Below, one piece after another: positions 1 to 12,000 of a DNA stretch of 64,000 nt. The DNA is from Phoebastria nigripes. Its lineage: Eukaryota > Chordata > Aves > Procellariiformes > Diomedeidae. Location of the stretch: assembly GCA_035582835.1 (NCBI GenBank), contig JAYKAV010002919.1, forward strand, positions 592,812 to 656,811, read 5' to 3'. Position numbers and translations under genes: made by a program. Each line of letters begins with the position of its first letter. The stretch's first letter is position 1. The notes under the pieces were generated by a model, which worked only from the letters and a program-made list of their open reading frames with translations, was not told the origin of the DNA and did no database searches.

Positions 1-291
1 ACAGATTCCCNTGGATCTCCAAGGGGACACCACCAGGCCCATGGAGGTTCACCCACCCCCATGCAATAAAGAATCAGCAGAGCTGGAGGGAGAACTCACG
101 TCCCACCCATGCACACTATGCATCTCCCTACTGTAGGCTGAACGTATGGGCCTCGCTCATGTAACCCTACAAGTTTTAGACCTCTGTTACTGCAGTGAAA
201 TATTTACTCTCTTTGAATATGAGCTGATGTGAGATAAGAAACAAGCTCCTGTTCATAAGCCTTGCTTTTCTCCGACGGCTGGTACTCCCTC

Positions 292-311
292 TGTGTGTGT
301 GTGTGTGTGTG
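292..311. repeat. (TG)10 microsatellite
   Basis: Ten uninterrupted TG units followed by GCGC. A simple dinucleotide repeat of this length is commonly polymorphic. No gene context is visible around it. Confidence 0.95.
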
Positions 312-824
312 CGCATATGAAACTTGCACATTAGCTATTTGATCACCACTACTTATTTCAGAATTTGTATGCAGAAAGCTGGCATGGTCTTTCCTTCATG
401 AGACTTTAAAATCCTTCCAACCCCACTGGAGAGAGAATTCACACTGCCAATTTTTTTTCCAAGGGTTTTATAGAATGTGCTATGCGTGCAAAANGCAATC
501 TTTAACTGTTAGAAAAATACAGTAATTTGAAATGTAAGCAACAAAAATAGACGCACACAAAAACAGAAACAAAGATGGATGATTGTATCCACTTCAGACT
601 CACTGGAGGAAGAAGCACCCTGGTAACTATTATCAATGGTAAACACTACACCTTATTTATGCAGGACAGAGCAGCGACTCTTATTTCTGCTCGCTTTTTA
701 TAGTAGGTTAAAAAATAACAATATTGCTGTGGAAAGATGACGCAAGCAATAACTTCATGCTGTCAGAACAATTCCAGCAGTCAAGGCAAAGCCGAGGAAC
801 ATGTCAGTGAAGTACAAAACCTCT

Positions 825-1075
825 CACTCTCTTCGGTTGGAGGGCAAAGGACTGCTGGAGTCTGTGGTTTGTAGGCACTGGAGGGGCAGTGCTCATACTT
901 CTGCAATCTTGGTTTTGTGGAATGCTCTGCCTGCTCCTGACCTTCGGAGCATGGATCTGGCTGGCCTGAAACAGCACTTAAGCAGCTTGACTGCTCTCAG
1001 GAGCTATTTGGCCCTTCGTCCCCATTCACTGGCCCATAGAAAGCCATGGGAGTCTTCCTATTTATTTTACCGGCC
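825..1075 (+). mobile_element. Possible L2-type LINE remnant, C-terminal end of ORF2
   Basis: The frame from 801 to 1121 contains LVLWNALPAPDLRSMDLAGL at about residues 37-56, followed by a KQHL stretch. This resembles the tail of reverse transcriptases of L2/CR1-clade LINEs, where a conserved block of the form LWN-LP--LR...L--FK--LK closes ORF2. The spacing of the LL..V segment before the WN.LP block also fits. No reverse transcriptase catalytic motif lies upstream, so at most a short, 5'-truncated, decayed copy remains. The 3' UTR hallmark of L2 (a gcagggac-type motif) is not evident downstream. The call rests on one protein motif and could be chance. Confidence 0.4.
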
Positions 1076-2239
1076 TCAGGAGCAAGGCTTCATCTGGGAA
1101 GGCAACCTTGAGCACATTTAGCGACTTTACACTCTCAAAAGTAACCCCCAAGCTTTTTCTCTGCCTGTGTTTTTATAAAAAATTACCTACTGACAGTAGT
1201 AACAGTGAAAAAGCCCTGCACATCAGCTCTGCACCCATTTGAAGGGCAGCGGCACATTCTCCTGGCAGGTCTGGCCCCAGGAATGGACCTTTGAAGAGGG
1301 TCACATCTCCTGGTTGCCAATACAGCTCACCGTGCCAGGGCTTCCAGAGGTACTCAAAAGCTTTCAAAACTGCAGAGGCATATGTTTCAATAACAGCCTG
1401 CGCTCAAAATTAAGAAGAGCTGTATTATTGGTCCTGCCAGAAATAACGTAAACTAATGTTACTCTAGGAATGGGGTTTGGGTGACCAGTTTCAGTGCCAT
1501 TTTCAGGACATTGAGGGGAACTTGCTGTTCTTTAAAAAAAAAAAAATAGTTCAACTAACGAAAAACTGATAAGAAAATCATTGAAATGCCAAAAATTCTC
1601 TCTCACACAAAACAAATACTAATTCTTGCGATACTATATATATTTATTGGTTAAAAGCACATACCAGCCTGTCTAAATCTGTGATCGCTGCCCAGTTTAT
1701 AACACCTTTGTGGCTTTTAGTTTCTCACCCAGACACATCAAAGCAAGGGACAGTTAGCCAAGGAAAACTTCATTGTTAGTATTAACTCACTCCAAGAAAA
1801 AGATTTTTGGAAGTTTGAGAATTTTTCACTTCATGGCAATTGTTGATTAATGAACCTCAATGGGCTACAGCCTAAAAGAGGACTTTGTTAATAAAAAATG
1901 CTAAACAGCCCAGGCGGAGTAAGGAGATACTTTCTTTGAACCTAACTGATATAAAGGCGTATACAAAAAAAGAACCGTGAAGATGGATTTATTCAGTGTG
2001 ATCCTGTTTGCTTTCCAGTTCCGCCTCAGGCTATTTCTACTTGCAAAAAACAATTACTGAGGACAGGAGGAGAAATCAAAGAATCACAATATAGCTGGAA
2101 AGATTAGAGCACTTGGAAAATACTTAGCAACAATGATATTTAGGAAAGGAATAGCATTACCCCTCCACCTCTGCTTGGCTACCACCAGCACAGCTATTGT
2201 ATCACAGCAGGAGCAGGGGCCAAGGCAGCGACACCTTCT
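1076..2239. other. Unassigned noncoding sequence
   Basis: No gene, RNA gene or confident repeat is visible. Short overlapping frames on both strands around 1.17-1.45 kb are of chance length. An A12 tract lies near 1533-1545. Confidence 0.5.
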
Positions 2240-2452
2240 AGCAGGGACGGGAGCACCAGGATCCTGGGGGTCTCTTCCCAGCTCTCTCATGGTTTTGTTT
2301 GGAGAAGCCATCTAACATCTCTGAACCTAAATGTATTAGTCTGAAAACAGGGTTAATAAAAATGACTCATTACGCTGGGATGATCCAGGCTTAATTCCTG
2401 TTTACACAGTGTTTTAGGCTTCCCAGCAGAGAGGTACCATGTGGAAATGCAA
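2240..2452 (+). mobile_element. MIR-type SINE, plus strand
   Basis: The core and 3' half of a MIR element can be followed. The cctggg...cccagctct segment around 2259-2284 is followed by the ggagaag.cat.taacatctctgaacc stretch (about 2300-2330), corresponding to the MIR core where tgtgacc..gggcaagtc..ttaacctctctg normally stands. Next come a gtctgaaaacagggttaataa segment matching the gtaaaatggggataataa part, and ggcttaattcctgttta matching the 3' region shared with L2. The copy is diverged and lacks a clear tRNA-derived head. MIR is non-autonomous and uses L2 proteins. The short frames overlapping it are not genes. Confidence 0.8.
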
Positions 2453-2668
2453 TTCTTTTTGTATTAGCAGATGGTGCTGATGCCTGTGCGACTTCTGCTT
2501 GAGCTAATCACCAACACCAGTGGAGATACGGTGAGGGACCTGCACACAGAAACTGAGCACATGCTTGGAGGTAGCATCAGTCACCACAACTGGGAGACTT
2601 CTGATTTTCTCTTATGGTTCCCAGGGTAGGGAGGAAGGTTTCTAAGGAGGGTTTTGGTCAGCTGTGAG

Positions 2669-2768
2669 GAAGCAGCATGGCCTAGCAGGCAGAGCATGAG
2701 GTCAGGGTGACCTCAGCTATGTCCTTCCTCTGATCTAGAACTCACTTTCCTTACCCGTTTATAAGTTT
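2669..2768 (+). mobile_element. MIR-type SINE, 5' part, plus strand
   Basis: The stretch starting agcagcatggcctagcaggc resembles the tRNA-derived head of MIR as seen in sauropsids (gcagcatggcctagtgg.tagagca). It is followed by cagagcatgaggtcagggtgacct and a core-like cagct.tgtcc..ct and actcactttccttaccc, matching the cacttt..ttcccc end of the core. Internal deletions shorten it. It lies 216 bp after another MIR in the same orientation. It could be a separate insertion or an accidental match. Confidence 0.45.
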
Positions 2769-5700
2769 GTTGGGGCAATTGCTAACTATTTGGGATATGG
2801 ACTCTGAATCAGTACAACACCCGGGCAGCCCTGGTTAGACATCAGCTCCTCTTGGAGCCCACGTGAGGATGACCCCATCTTGGTCTGCTGCGGCCAGCTG
2901 GAGCGTGCGCGAAGATGTGGAGCTCCCACTGCCAGAAAAAACCCGATCTTTTCCTTTGGAACTCCTGAGAGCTAAGTCTTTGTATGTTATTTTGAGGTGC
3001 CTATCGCAGACAGGGGGAGCGGGAATGTAGCATTATGGTAACAGGCTGTATATTTAGGGAGTCTGCATTACAGTTGGAGGAAAGGGCTGTATTATGGAAA
3101 TTATATGGGAAGAGATATGCCCAGGCAGTGCTGGCTGTGCTCTGTAGTCTCAAATCTTTGTGTGAGGGGGTGGTTAGATGATGAGAAGAGACTGCTGTTT
3201 ACTGTGGAATGTCCTTTCCGTCTATAAGTTTCTGAGAAAGAAATGAGAATTGTGTGCTTTTATTAAATTCAGTATTTGTATCCTGCCTCTTTGATAAGGA
3301 GCAGTCTATAAATCACTGAATAAACCAGCTGTAAATCATCATCCAAGCTATTAAAGCCTCTCGGGTCTTTAACAGATTTTCTACCCCCACTAGTTCATAA
3401 GCACAATCCAAAATGTCACCCAGACACTTCTCCCCAAGGCCTTATTTTTCATTTTGGGCTGGAAGTCTGAATTCACAACAGATCCAAAGCAGCATTTATC
3501 CCAGATGGGTTTTCAAGCACCACAACACTGCTGTGCCTGTGAACCTCCTTTGTCATGCAGTCTTCAGCACACTACATAACACGACACACGGACAGACCTA
3601 TTTCTCTCAAGCGTGGATCTCTGATTTCCATAGAGCACAGCTGTAATGGTATAACAAGCCAACAAAAAAGGTTGAAACTCAAGATGCTGGCAGCACACTC
3701 CTCATACAGAGCCAGCGTTCCTCCCGCTGAAAGCAGGGTGGATGCTTTCACAGGGCTCCACCACCATAGGAACAGACCTCCATGTCAGGAGATGAGAATA
3801 AACCTCAGCAGCAGGGGTTATCGGTTTCCCGATGGGTGGGTTGTAACATGGACAATGAGGAGATTGCAAAATGTTTGAGGACAACACTGTTTGGGTTCCC
3901 TGTTCTCAGGAGCCTGATGACAAATCATAGCTGGAAGGAGGAGTTCAACAGCCAAGCTCAACAGCCAATGCTAAAATGGGTGAATGTATCCACATACCCC
4001 ACCTTCTAGCTCCATAGCTCCGGCAGGCTGGAGTCCATCTTAGGTCCAGATTTCTATGGCCAGCAAACCCAAGTAACTACTTTTCACAAGTTTTTCCCTA
4101 TTTTTTGAGTGCTCACAGAAAAAGACTTGTATATTTTGCAAGCTCAGTGTGAAGGGGCACAGTCCTTTTTGCTTGCAGAAAAGTAAGTTGTTCCTCCAAA
4201 CTTGGCTATACCAATTGAAGGACCAGCTTGACATTCAGCTCGTCACTAACACGAAGTGTTCCCTAAACAATGAGGACAACACACAGGACCCCAAGGCCTG
4301 TGTTTTAGATATAATATTTCCACTGACTTACCCACATAGTGTCTTCGCATGAAATACGCAGCTATGACATCTCACATGGCAGATGTACCTTAATAAAGAT
4401 ATTACTAGATTAATCATTTTGGAGCCTCCTACTCAAACCGGAGAGAAACAAAAAAGGCTATCAAGACCAAAAAATCCCAGAAGACTTTATCATAAGCCCC
4501 AAAAGACAAATTTTCAGTGGTAGCTTTAGGACACCAAGGTTTCGCAGCCTGTTAATATTGCAACCAAACCACTTTGGCGCAGCAGTTAGTAAAGGTAATG
4601 TTTAGAAAACAAAGCTTGAGGAAAACTCTGATACTTCTGGTCAAGAACTGAGCAACGCTTAACCACACGCTGGCTCACATACTGCTTCGGACTTCACTGG
4701 ATCAGACTGTGGAAGCCCATAGGAATCCTTGTCAAAAATCAAGAGAAGGAACAATAAGGCTGCCACCATTACAAAAAAGATGCCATTTGGTATTTTTAGT
4801 ACTTAAGCCCTGTGGCTGAAAACGCCCTCGCCAAAATTTATCTTAGACCAAATGCAGAGAGGCTGTTTAAGATTGTATTAACTGAACATTGGGAATTTTT
4901 AGCCTTATCTAGAAAACAGCTTTGTACCAGTTTAACTAGATCACTTNAAGAGTGGTTTCCATGCAGTAGATGTGACCTTGCTCATTATAAGGCAGGCAGA
5001 CAGAAGAGATCCTTCCTGCACCACCTAATGGAAAGAGAACACGCTCCAGCCCCTCTCCCTCAATGCACCCGCAGAGCAGCAGGACACCAGTCAAACCAAC
5101 ACCAGTTAAATCTCCACAATTTCCTTGCAGGGACAAGGCTAAGCTGGTACCATTAATATCTCGAAGAGCTTATACATGAAAGACCTGCTTTATTTTAATT
5201 TCCATTTTTCAGTCATTCCCCTGGTTGTTTCCTGCCTACAGTTCTCGAGTGTCTCTGCTAGGATTTCACCCAGCGTTATGTCTACCCCATGGTTGAGACA
5301 GATCAATACTGGCACCACAGAGGGGTGTTTCAAAGCTCTCACCAAGGTAAGCGGTTCTGGATCCCAGCTCACTAGTACTTTTTCTTTCTCATACTTTGGA
5401 ACGACCATACTGGTATTTCTGAAGTCCCATTTCAATCACTGTTTTTACCAGATGTTAATTCACCAACAGTATAAACCAATGTAGATAAGGCAATTATAGG
5501 TATATACATATTAGCAAACAGCTCCAAACAACATGTACTTAGCAAGTTGACATGTACAAACTATGTTATCACTGTCAGGGGATTTTTTTCAGCAGGTTGA
5601 CTAAGGCAGGAAACAAGGTGCAGGTAGTTTCTATGATGGAGCCAACACTGCCAGGGCACACTCATGGTAGATCTCACCTTGCGGTAAGAAATGCAGAACC

Positions 5701-8136
5701 CTGACTGTAGTATGGACTTGTTTGTTGTATTAAATCTGTCAGTGCAGGAGCTGGCTGCCAATATGAGTTTGCACGGAGCACACCTGGGCCTTCATCTTGA
5801 ATGCAGCTTCCGTGTTGCATCAGGTAATGTAAACAGAAACAACAATACTGTTCTCCCACTATTTCTTCTGTGAAATGGAAGTTTTTCCTTCAATACCACC
5901 TTTGCACAATGAATGTGCGGCCAACTGGCAGTACCAGACTTTGTTTTTTCTTTCCTGGCCATGTACCAATCGTGTTGGAGAACCCAACTTCAAAGGCAAA
6001 GCAGTGGGAGAAAGGGCTGCTTCTACCATGCCAAGAATGCTTTTCTTAGACAGGTTGAGAGGAGATGATAAGTTGGAAGAAAAAGAAGCATCTTTGGCAA
6101 ACCTGGTTCCAACGGTTTTACTGTCAAGATGTTAAATAAATTAAATAAATAGCAGGGGGACTGCAGAACATCCCCAGCTATCTTTCTCCATGGAACGCAG
6201 ATACGCTTTATTCTCTGTGAACATCCAGTAATATCTGCAAAGATACTTACCCAAATCCATCCATGGCTTAACTTCATGGAATGAATGCTTTGACACTGAA
6301 ACTAAATTCTCTTGTGCTTTAGCAGGGAACAGGAAGATTTGAGAGACGGAACCAGACCAGAGAGTGGTAATGGGGCAAGGTTCATCCAAGCGACCATTTG
6401 CAGCCCCTCCGTACCTATTTCAGCTAACAAAGCCCAGGGGCAGGGCTGCCTAACAACCTGTTGTTGGAGGTAGGAAGGGGCGGCTAAGAGTGTCCAATTC
6501 CTTCTTTTTCCAGCGTGCAGCCTGCCTGCTGCCAATTCCAGGTGTTCAACAATAATGCAGCAGTTACTCCCAAGTAACACCTATAATTTGAGTCACTGGG
6601 ACATTTCCTCTGGCATTTCAAAGCGTATGGAAAGGAATGTGAAAACCTTTCATTAGCCACAGGCAGGCAGCCGCTGTCAGAATCACTTAGACGTGCCCTA
6701 AAAGTTTTCCAAAAAACATATTGATGCCTCCTAGTTGCTGGGCACCAGGCAATACTGGAGACCACGACTGTGAAGAAACCACTGATTTCTCCATACTAAA
6801 TATGCAGGAACAACTGCAACCGCTCCTGCCCTCCGGAAGGGTTTTAAGATCAGAACATCATGTTCAAATCACTAATCCTCACAAAGTATTACCCGTGCTG
6901 TCTTAGAAAGGTAGGAGGGATTCCCTAGCCTCTGGGGAANGACAGCTCCTTTTCCCAGGAAGGGCATGTGGGGTCGGAGTTGCAGGAGTTTTCTATTCTG
7001 CTGTTCTGTCCCTGTCATCTGTGGAAAGACCTGCAGCCTCTCCTGCTCGCACAGTACTGTTACTCCACAGAGAGTTGCAAATATCTGTCCATGTTCCATG
7101 GAATGGATATAATTTGCCAGATTTTGTGTTTACTATGGAATTTCTACACAGCTTCAAGAATCCCTATATTTTATAAGAAAACAGAGTGGCATATAAAAAC
7201 ATTCTTAGTGGTGTTTTATTTATACAATTAATGGTCAACAGAATATAATGTACTTTTATGCGCTCCACCTCCCTGCCCCAAAAAACAGTTTTGTTTGACA
7301 GACAGTTTTGTTCCACAATCTCCAGGGGTACATTAACCTCTGCAAAGTCCATGCTTGAGTTCAAAATTGGCATCACCCCTCCTTCTCCTGCAAAGAAAAA
7401 TCAAGCAAGCTCAACACTGAGCCTCTCTTTCCCACTAGAAGGGATTCTTTCAGTTGCATCCCTTGGTACAGTCCTGCAACACAGTGGCAATTTGAGGGCT
7501 GCCACCGCATTATGCCAAGTGGGAGGGCTGCCTCTCCGAAGGCCACCAGCAACTCCTGGGACTGAGACATGAACTGCTGCACTTCACTTGGGGAGCACAC
7601 GATCTCCCTAGGTGGACCAGTAAGATATTGATATTCTTTGCAGAGCAGCACAGAAGACAACTGCTTCTGTATGTACATTTTAGCAGTCCTGTGCTGCTCG
7701 TGGATCTGCAGTTCTTCACATATGCTCTGTCGTAGATCCCAGCCTGGAAACCCCAGCAGAACCATGTGCAGGAACTCAGGACACTGAATGTCCAGCCCTG
7801 AGGGCAATTTCAAGTCCCATGTTTATAAAAGGAGATCAAAATCTATAGGGGTTTCACAGCATGCCGCTTGCACTCCTGGTTTGCTGGTTATTGTACGTTA
7901 CATTATTAGGATGGCCATACTCCTCTTCCTCCATAAAGCAGTGCACTCTGATTCAGGACCAGTCAATGGTGTCCAAAGTCAACGAGAGTTCAGAGTTAGA
8001 GAAGAACAAACACAAGATTTGCAAGAAGCTAAAGAAGCAAGATATGTGAGAACGAATCTGAAATGGCAACCCAGCTCAGATCTGCAAATGGCAACCCCCT
8101 CTGAGGATTTCCTGGACATTTTTTTCCTAACGCATC
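2769..8136. other. Unassigned noncoding sequence
   Basis: No supportable gene or RNA. The segment at 4925-4975 carries a taccagtttaactagatcac motif similar to the inverted-repeat element at 8137-8275 and may be a fragment of the same family. A (TTAAATAAA)2-like short repeat sits at 6133-6151. A minus-strand open frame of 146 codons (7373-7813, starting at TTG) has no recognised family. Single Ns occur at 4947 and 6940. Confidence 0.5.
8056..8097. repeat. Two-copy direct repeat, period 23
   Basis: An atctg.aaatggcaaccc unit occurs at 8056-8072 and again, with one inserted base, at 8079-8097. It is a small local duplication with no further copies nearby. Confidence 0.7.
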
Positions 8137-8275
8137 TTAGCTAAACTGGTTTAAGAATGGATAAAACCAATATGAAGATGTCTACACTGAGGCTGTCTAG
8201 GAGTTTAATTAGATCAATTTGAAACTGATTTAGTTAAACCAGTGAATGTTTCATAATGTGGACCAGACTTTGAAT
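8137..8275. mobile_element. Degenerate nonautonomous DNA-transposon-like inverted repeat
   Basis: A perfect 10-bp inverted pair, actggtttaa at 8145-8154 and ttaaaccagt at 8234-8243, flanks about 79 bp that include atgtctacactgagg and aactgatttagtt. Sequences with aactgatttagttaaaccag and tgtctacactg motifs form a low-complexity palindromic family I know from turtle and crocodilian DNA, probably short nonautonomous DNA transposons. No target-site duplication could be fixed. The assignment to a superfamily is open. Confidence 0.4.
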
Positions 8276-9032
8276 TTCAAGCACATCAAACCTCATTACA
8301 TGTATGCTTTATTATAACAGTGCTTCCCTCCATGCACTCATGGCAGATTCCTGCCTCCTGAGGTTTGGGCTGGAATGCCAACAATTCATTTTAATGCAGT
8401 TCAGACATTTTAAAGCTTTGCTGAGCTATCCCCAAAATAACCACTGATAGTAGGTGGCAAGCACCCTGAAATGATTAGGGTCTATCTTGTTGAGGAAAAA
8501 AAGATATTTGATGAAAAAAAAAGCAAAACCAATGTGAACAGGATAAGCATTAAGGGAGAAAAGGCATGTGTTGCAGTGAAAAATGGTTGAACTCAAAGCC
8601 TCAACACCAGTTACATTTAAAAATATGTCTTTGCAGAATAACGGTCACTGGGCATGTTATGTCAGGGTTTTACTTAATTTAGTTGCACACTTTTTGCTCA
8701 AGTGTTGGAGTCACATTTCCCCTTTCTTGTTTCCATGTACCCATTGCATTTTATTCCATTCCAGTTTTACTTCCTATCACGTTGTTGGGTTCATGTTGCT
8801 GAAACACTGAGCACCAGCTGGCACTCTCCTTGACATCTCTGTGGTGGTCTGCTTTCGACCCTCTCTGGTCCTGATTCAGTAAAATGGCTTTTGCTAAATT
8901 CCTACAGACTATAGCGGGCTGACAGCAAGGAACTGCAGCATATGCTTAAACCTGAGGCATGGGTTAGTCCCAGGAATGGGACGGTGTACATGTACCATGT
9001 TTTGCTGACTCAGCCTTTTGAAGCTATACGTT
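8276..9032. other. Unassigned noncoding sequence
   Basis: Nothing recognisable beyond A-rich tracts around 8495-8523. Confidence 0.5.
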
Positions 9033-9058
9033 GATACAAGCAATGCATAGCTTGTATC
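9033..9058. repeat. Perfect 9-bp stem hairpin
   Basis: gatacaagc at 9033-9041 pairs perfectly with gcttgtatc at 9050-9058 across an 8-base loop. It is too short for a microRNA precursor and no flanking stem extends it by more than a wobble pair. Confidence 0.6.
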
Positions 9059-12000
9059 GCTTAGTGATTAATCAGTTCTGTGAAATGACATTTAATTTTG
9101 AAGAAAACAAATTACAGTTCTCTCCATACAGTGAACAGCTCTAAAATTAAACAGGCACTGCCCCAAAACCAGAAAGTAATCCAAACAAGACCTCTCTTTC
9201 CCCATGGCTGCTTCAAAGTGGCATCTCTTTACCTTTTAAGGAGAGGTATAGCAGCACTTAGTGAAAAACAAAAAACCTGAGGAAGAAAAGGATCTCATTC
9301 AGGAGCTCCAATCCCTATCGATAGCACAATTTAAAGCAGAACATCCCCCGTACTTGAGNTCACGACCAGTACTGAAGTCAGGAAGCAAGCCCACAGACAT
9401 TATTGCCGTAAAAGAAGAAAAGCTCTTCTACCTCTCAAAAATGTCCTATACATTTAAAATATTACAAAACAGGCCATCAAACAGCATATTCCCATAGGCT
9501 GCCACATTGCCAAATCTCGCAGATCCGGAGTCACTCACGGACCCAGCATGCAGGGCTGGGAAACCACGAGCAGAGCTGTGCCATTTTCAACATCCGTGCT
9601 TTTGCCTTTCAAAACTCAGNGACTTCAGGGATAGTTACGGTTACAAAAGTTCACCTGCTCTCGGTTAANGTTTCAGAGGCCTTAAGCGATATGTTCCCGG
9701 GAGGTTTCTCAGGCTACAGGATAATCACTCTGGATGTTCTTTCATTTCTAATGTTAGGAGGCGTTTTTCCCTATTCTCATAAGGCACAACAACAAAAAAG
9801 AAAGAGCCACATGGAGGGGAGATCTGTATCCCTTGCCAGCTATTCTCAACACAGATTGGAAGAAATCAGAACTGGGAAGTTGTGTGGTGAGCACTTCTTA
9901 TTTTTCTTAGATGAGNTTGAAATGAGACTTTAACCTCACTCCAGATCAACAAACACTGAAACTTTCAACCATTCAAATAACCTTTTTTGTGCTCTAGTTA
10001 TCCGAGTTTCCAGTATTACAACATAAGATCTTAACTAAGTAGGAATAAATACAAATCTTGNGATCCTACAGGTTTTACCAACCTCACAGAGCTTCTATGA
10101 AAACCAATGCATTGCCATAATCCTGTTTGTATTTTTAAGTAAATNCCTCTACAGCTTCCAATGATGCCACATCTGGTACTAAACCAGAAACAAAGTCAAG
10201 CAGAGGACTTCAGTCTTGCTGCCTAGCAGGGTCTCTTTGNGGGGTAGCCTGGGAATGGCAGGAACAGCAGGGAGGATGTAGATATATTATCTCACTCCAG
10301 AAGGGACTAGAGGGGAAAAACCCTTTATGCTGGGGCTCTTTGCTGGGTCTGTGCCCAAACAGCCCAGAAGTTGTTGGGGAAATTTCAGGACAGGAGAAAG
10401 CAAGAACAGCAATGATTCAGGTGTCGGAAAAGCAGCCTCTAAGTCCGGCTGAAAAGGTAAAGATGCCACTACAGCCTGGAAAGATGCTGGTGCTGCCCAA
10501 GGCAGAGCGGAGAAGCAGGAGGTGGAGGAAGGAGCCGGGCACCTCGGTGCAGGCTGCAGTTGGGAGCCAGCGGCTCCAGGGGAGACCGAGAAGGAAGCTG
10601 TTTGCTTTGGATTTTGTGCCCGTGTTTTTGCTGCAACGCCCCAGGAAGACACAGCGGGGAGTGAACTGACCAGTCTGGTGAACTTTTTATATTCCTTTTG
10701 GCCTTTTATTACCCTGAGAAGTGGAGGATTTTTTATTTTTAAACATAGCTGAAGGGCTAAATTAGCATTTTGGCAAGGGAAGCAAGCCTGTAAGACAGCA
10801 GAAAGGGAAGCAACTGTTACCTGGAGCCAAAACTGAATGGAAACTCAGGCAGAAATCCCACCAGTGTTGGAGTCCCATCCCTAGTGAAGAAGGCGAGGGG
10901 CCCAAGAGAAAAGCCTGCACAAGCCTTTGCCAGCATCCCCCACTGATGAAGCACAGGCGGTGGGACTGCCCTTGCGCAGAGCGCTCTGCCAACGCACCTC
11001 GCTTGGGTGGGCTTCTCCTATGCGGGGCAGCAGCTCTTGCCTCATGCATCCATCACACAGCAAGCTGGTGGCCTCCGAGCCCACCCAATAGCGGGCTGAG
11101 GGCTAAACCTGCAAACAGGGCAGTCCCAGGTATGTTCATGGAGCAACTGGGCAGCATCTTTTGACTTTTGTGCGTCCTGGTTGGAGCATCCCATTAAATA
11201 CAAACTCAACTGCCTGTTTTGGCAGGCAGGCAAGGAAAGTGGCGCCACACAAAAGGAATTCAGCTGGGTAAATGGTCACATCTCTCTCTTCCTCCATCTG
11301 CTCATGCCAGGAGGTAGCACTAAGGTCATTGCAACATCGTACGGCACCTATGTAAACAGGCATGCTCCCTCGCACCCCCGGTGCAGGCCATGCCTTGGCT
11401 TAACGTCTCCAAACCCATCTGACACCGATTACAGAGCTCATGTACATAAACATTTCACAGCTCTTTTCCTGAGAGGTAGAGCTCATCCCAACCTGCAGTG
11501 TGCCCAGCTTTCCAGGGTCCGCAGTTGGACAGGAGCACTAGCAGAGCATCTCCCTGGGTGGCAAGGTTGCTGGCAAATATCCTGCACCCCGTTCCTGTGC
11601 TGCCGCTCACCTCTCCTTCAGTTGCACAGACACAAGGCTTTGTGAAGCGGTGCTTCGGGAGGCAGGTTTATTTTAGAGGTATCTAAATGCTGAAGGCGAT
11701 TCACCCTCTGACCATCATGCTCACACACCTGGGAAGCAGGTCCAGCTTTAGTCCTCAGCAATGCCTCTTTAACAGTCAAGTTGTTCAGCTCCAGAAAAAT
11801 ACCCTTTTTTATATATTGATGTGAGACAATACTGATACCCAGTGGCTGATTAAGTTAATTACAGTTGAGTAAATATCCCCCTTGGTCATCTCCAGGACTG
11901 CACCCCAAGGCCTGGCTCCCACTAACTAACTCTGCAGCCTGTAAGCAACAGATACTCAGTTCCCACTCGTTTTTGGCGCTCTTCTAGCCAGAATTGCTGC

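Noticed and set aside
11181..11645. 154-codon plus-strand frame
   Set aside because: It lies in GC-richer sequence with frames on both strands. The peptide shows no domain, repeat or family resemblance.
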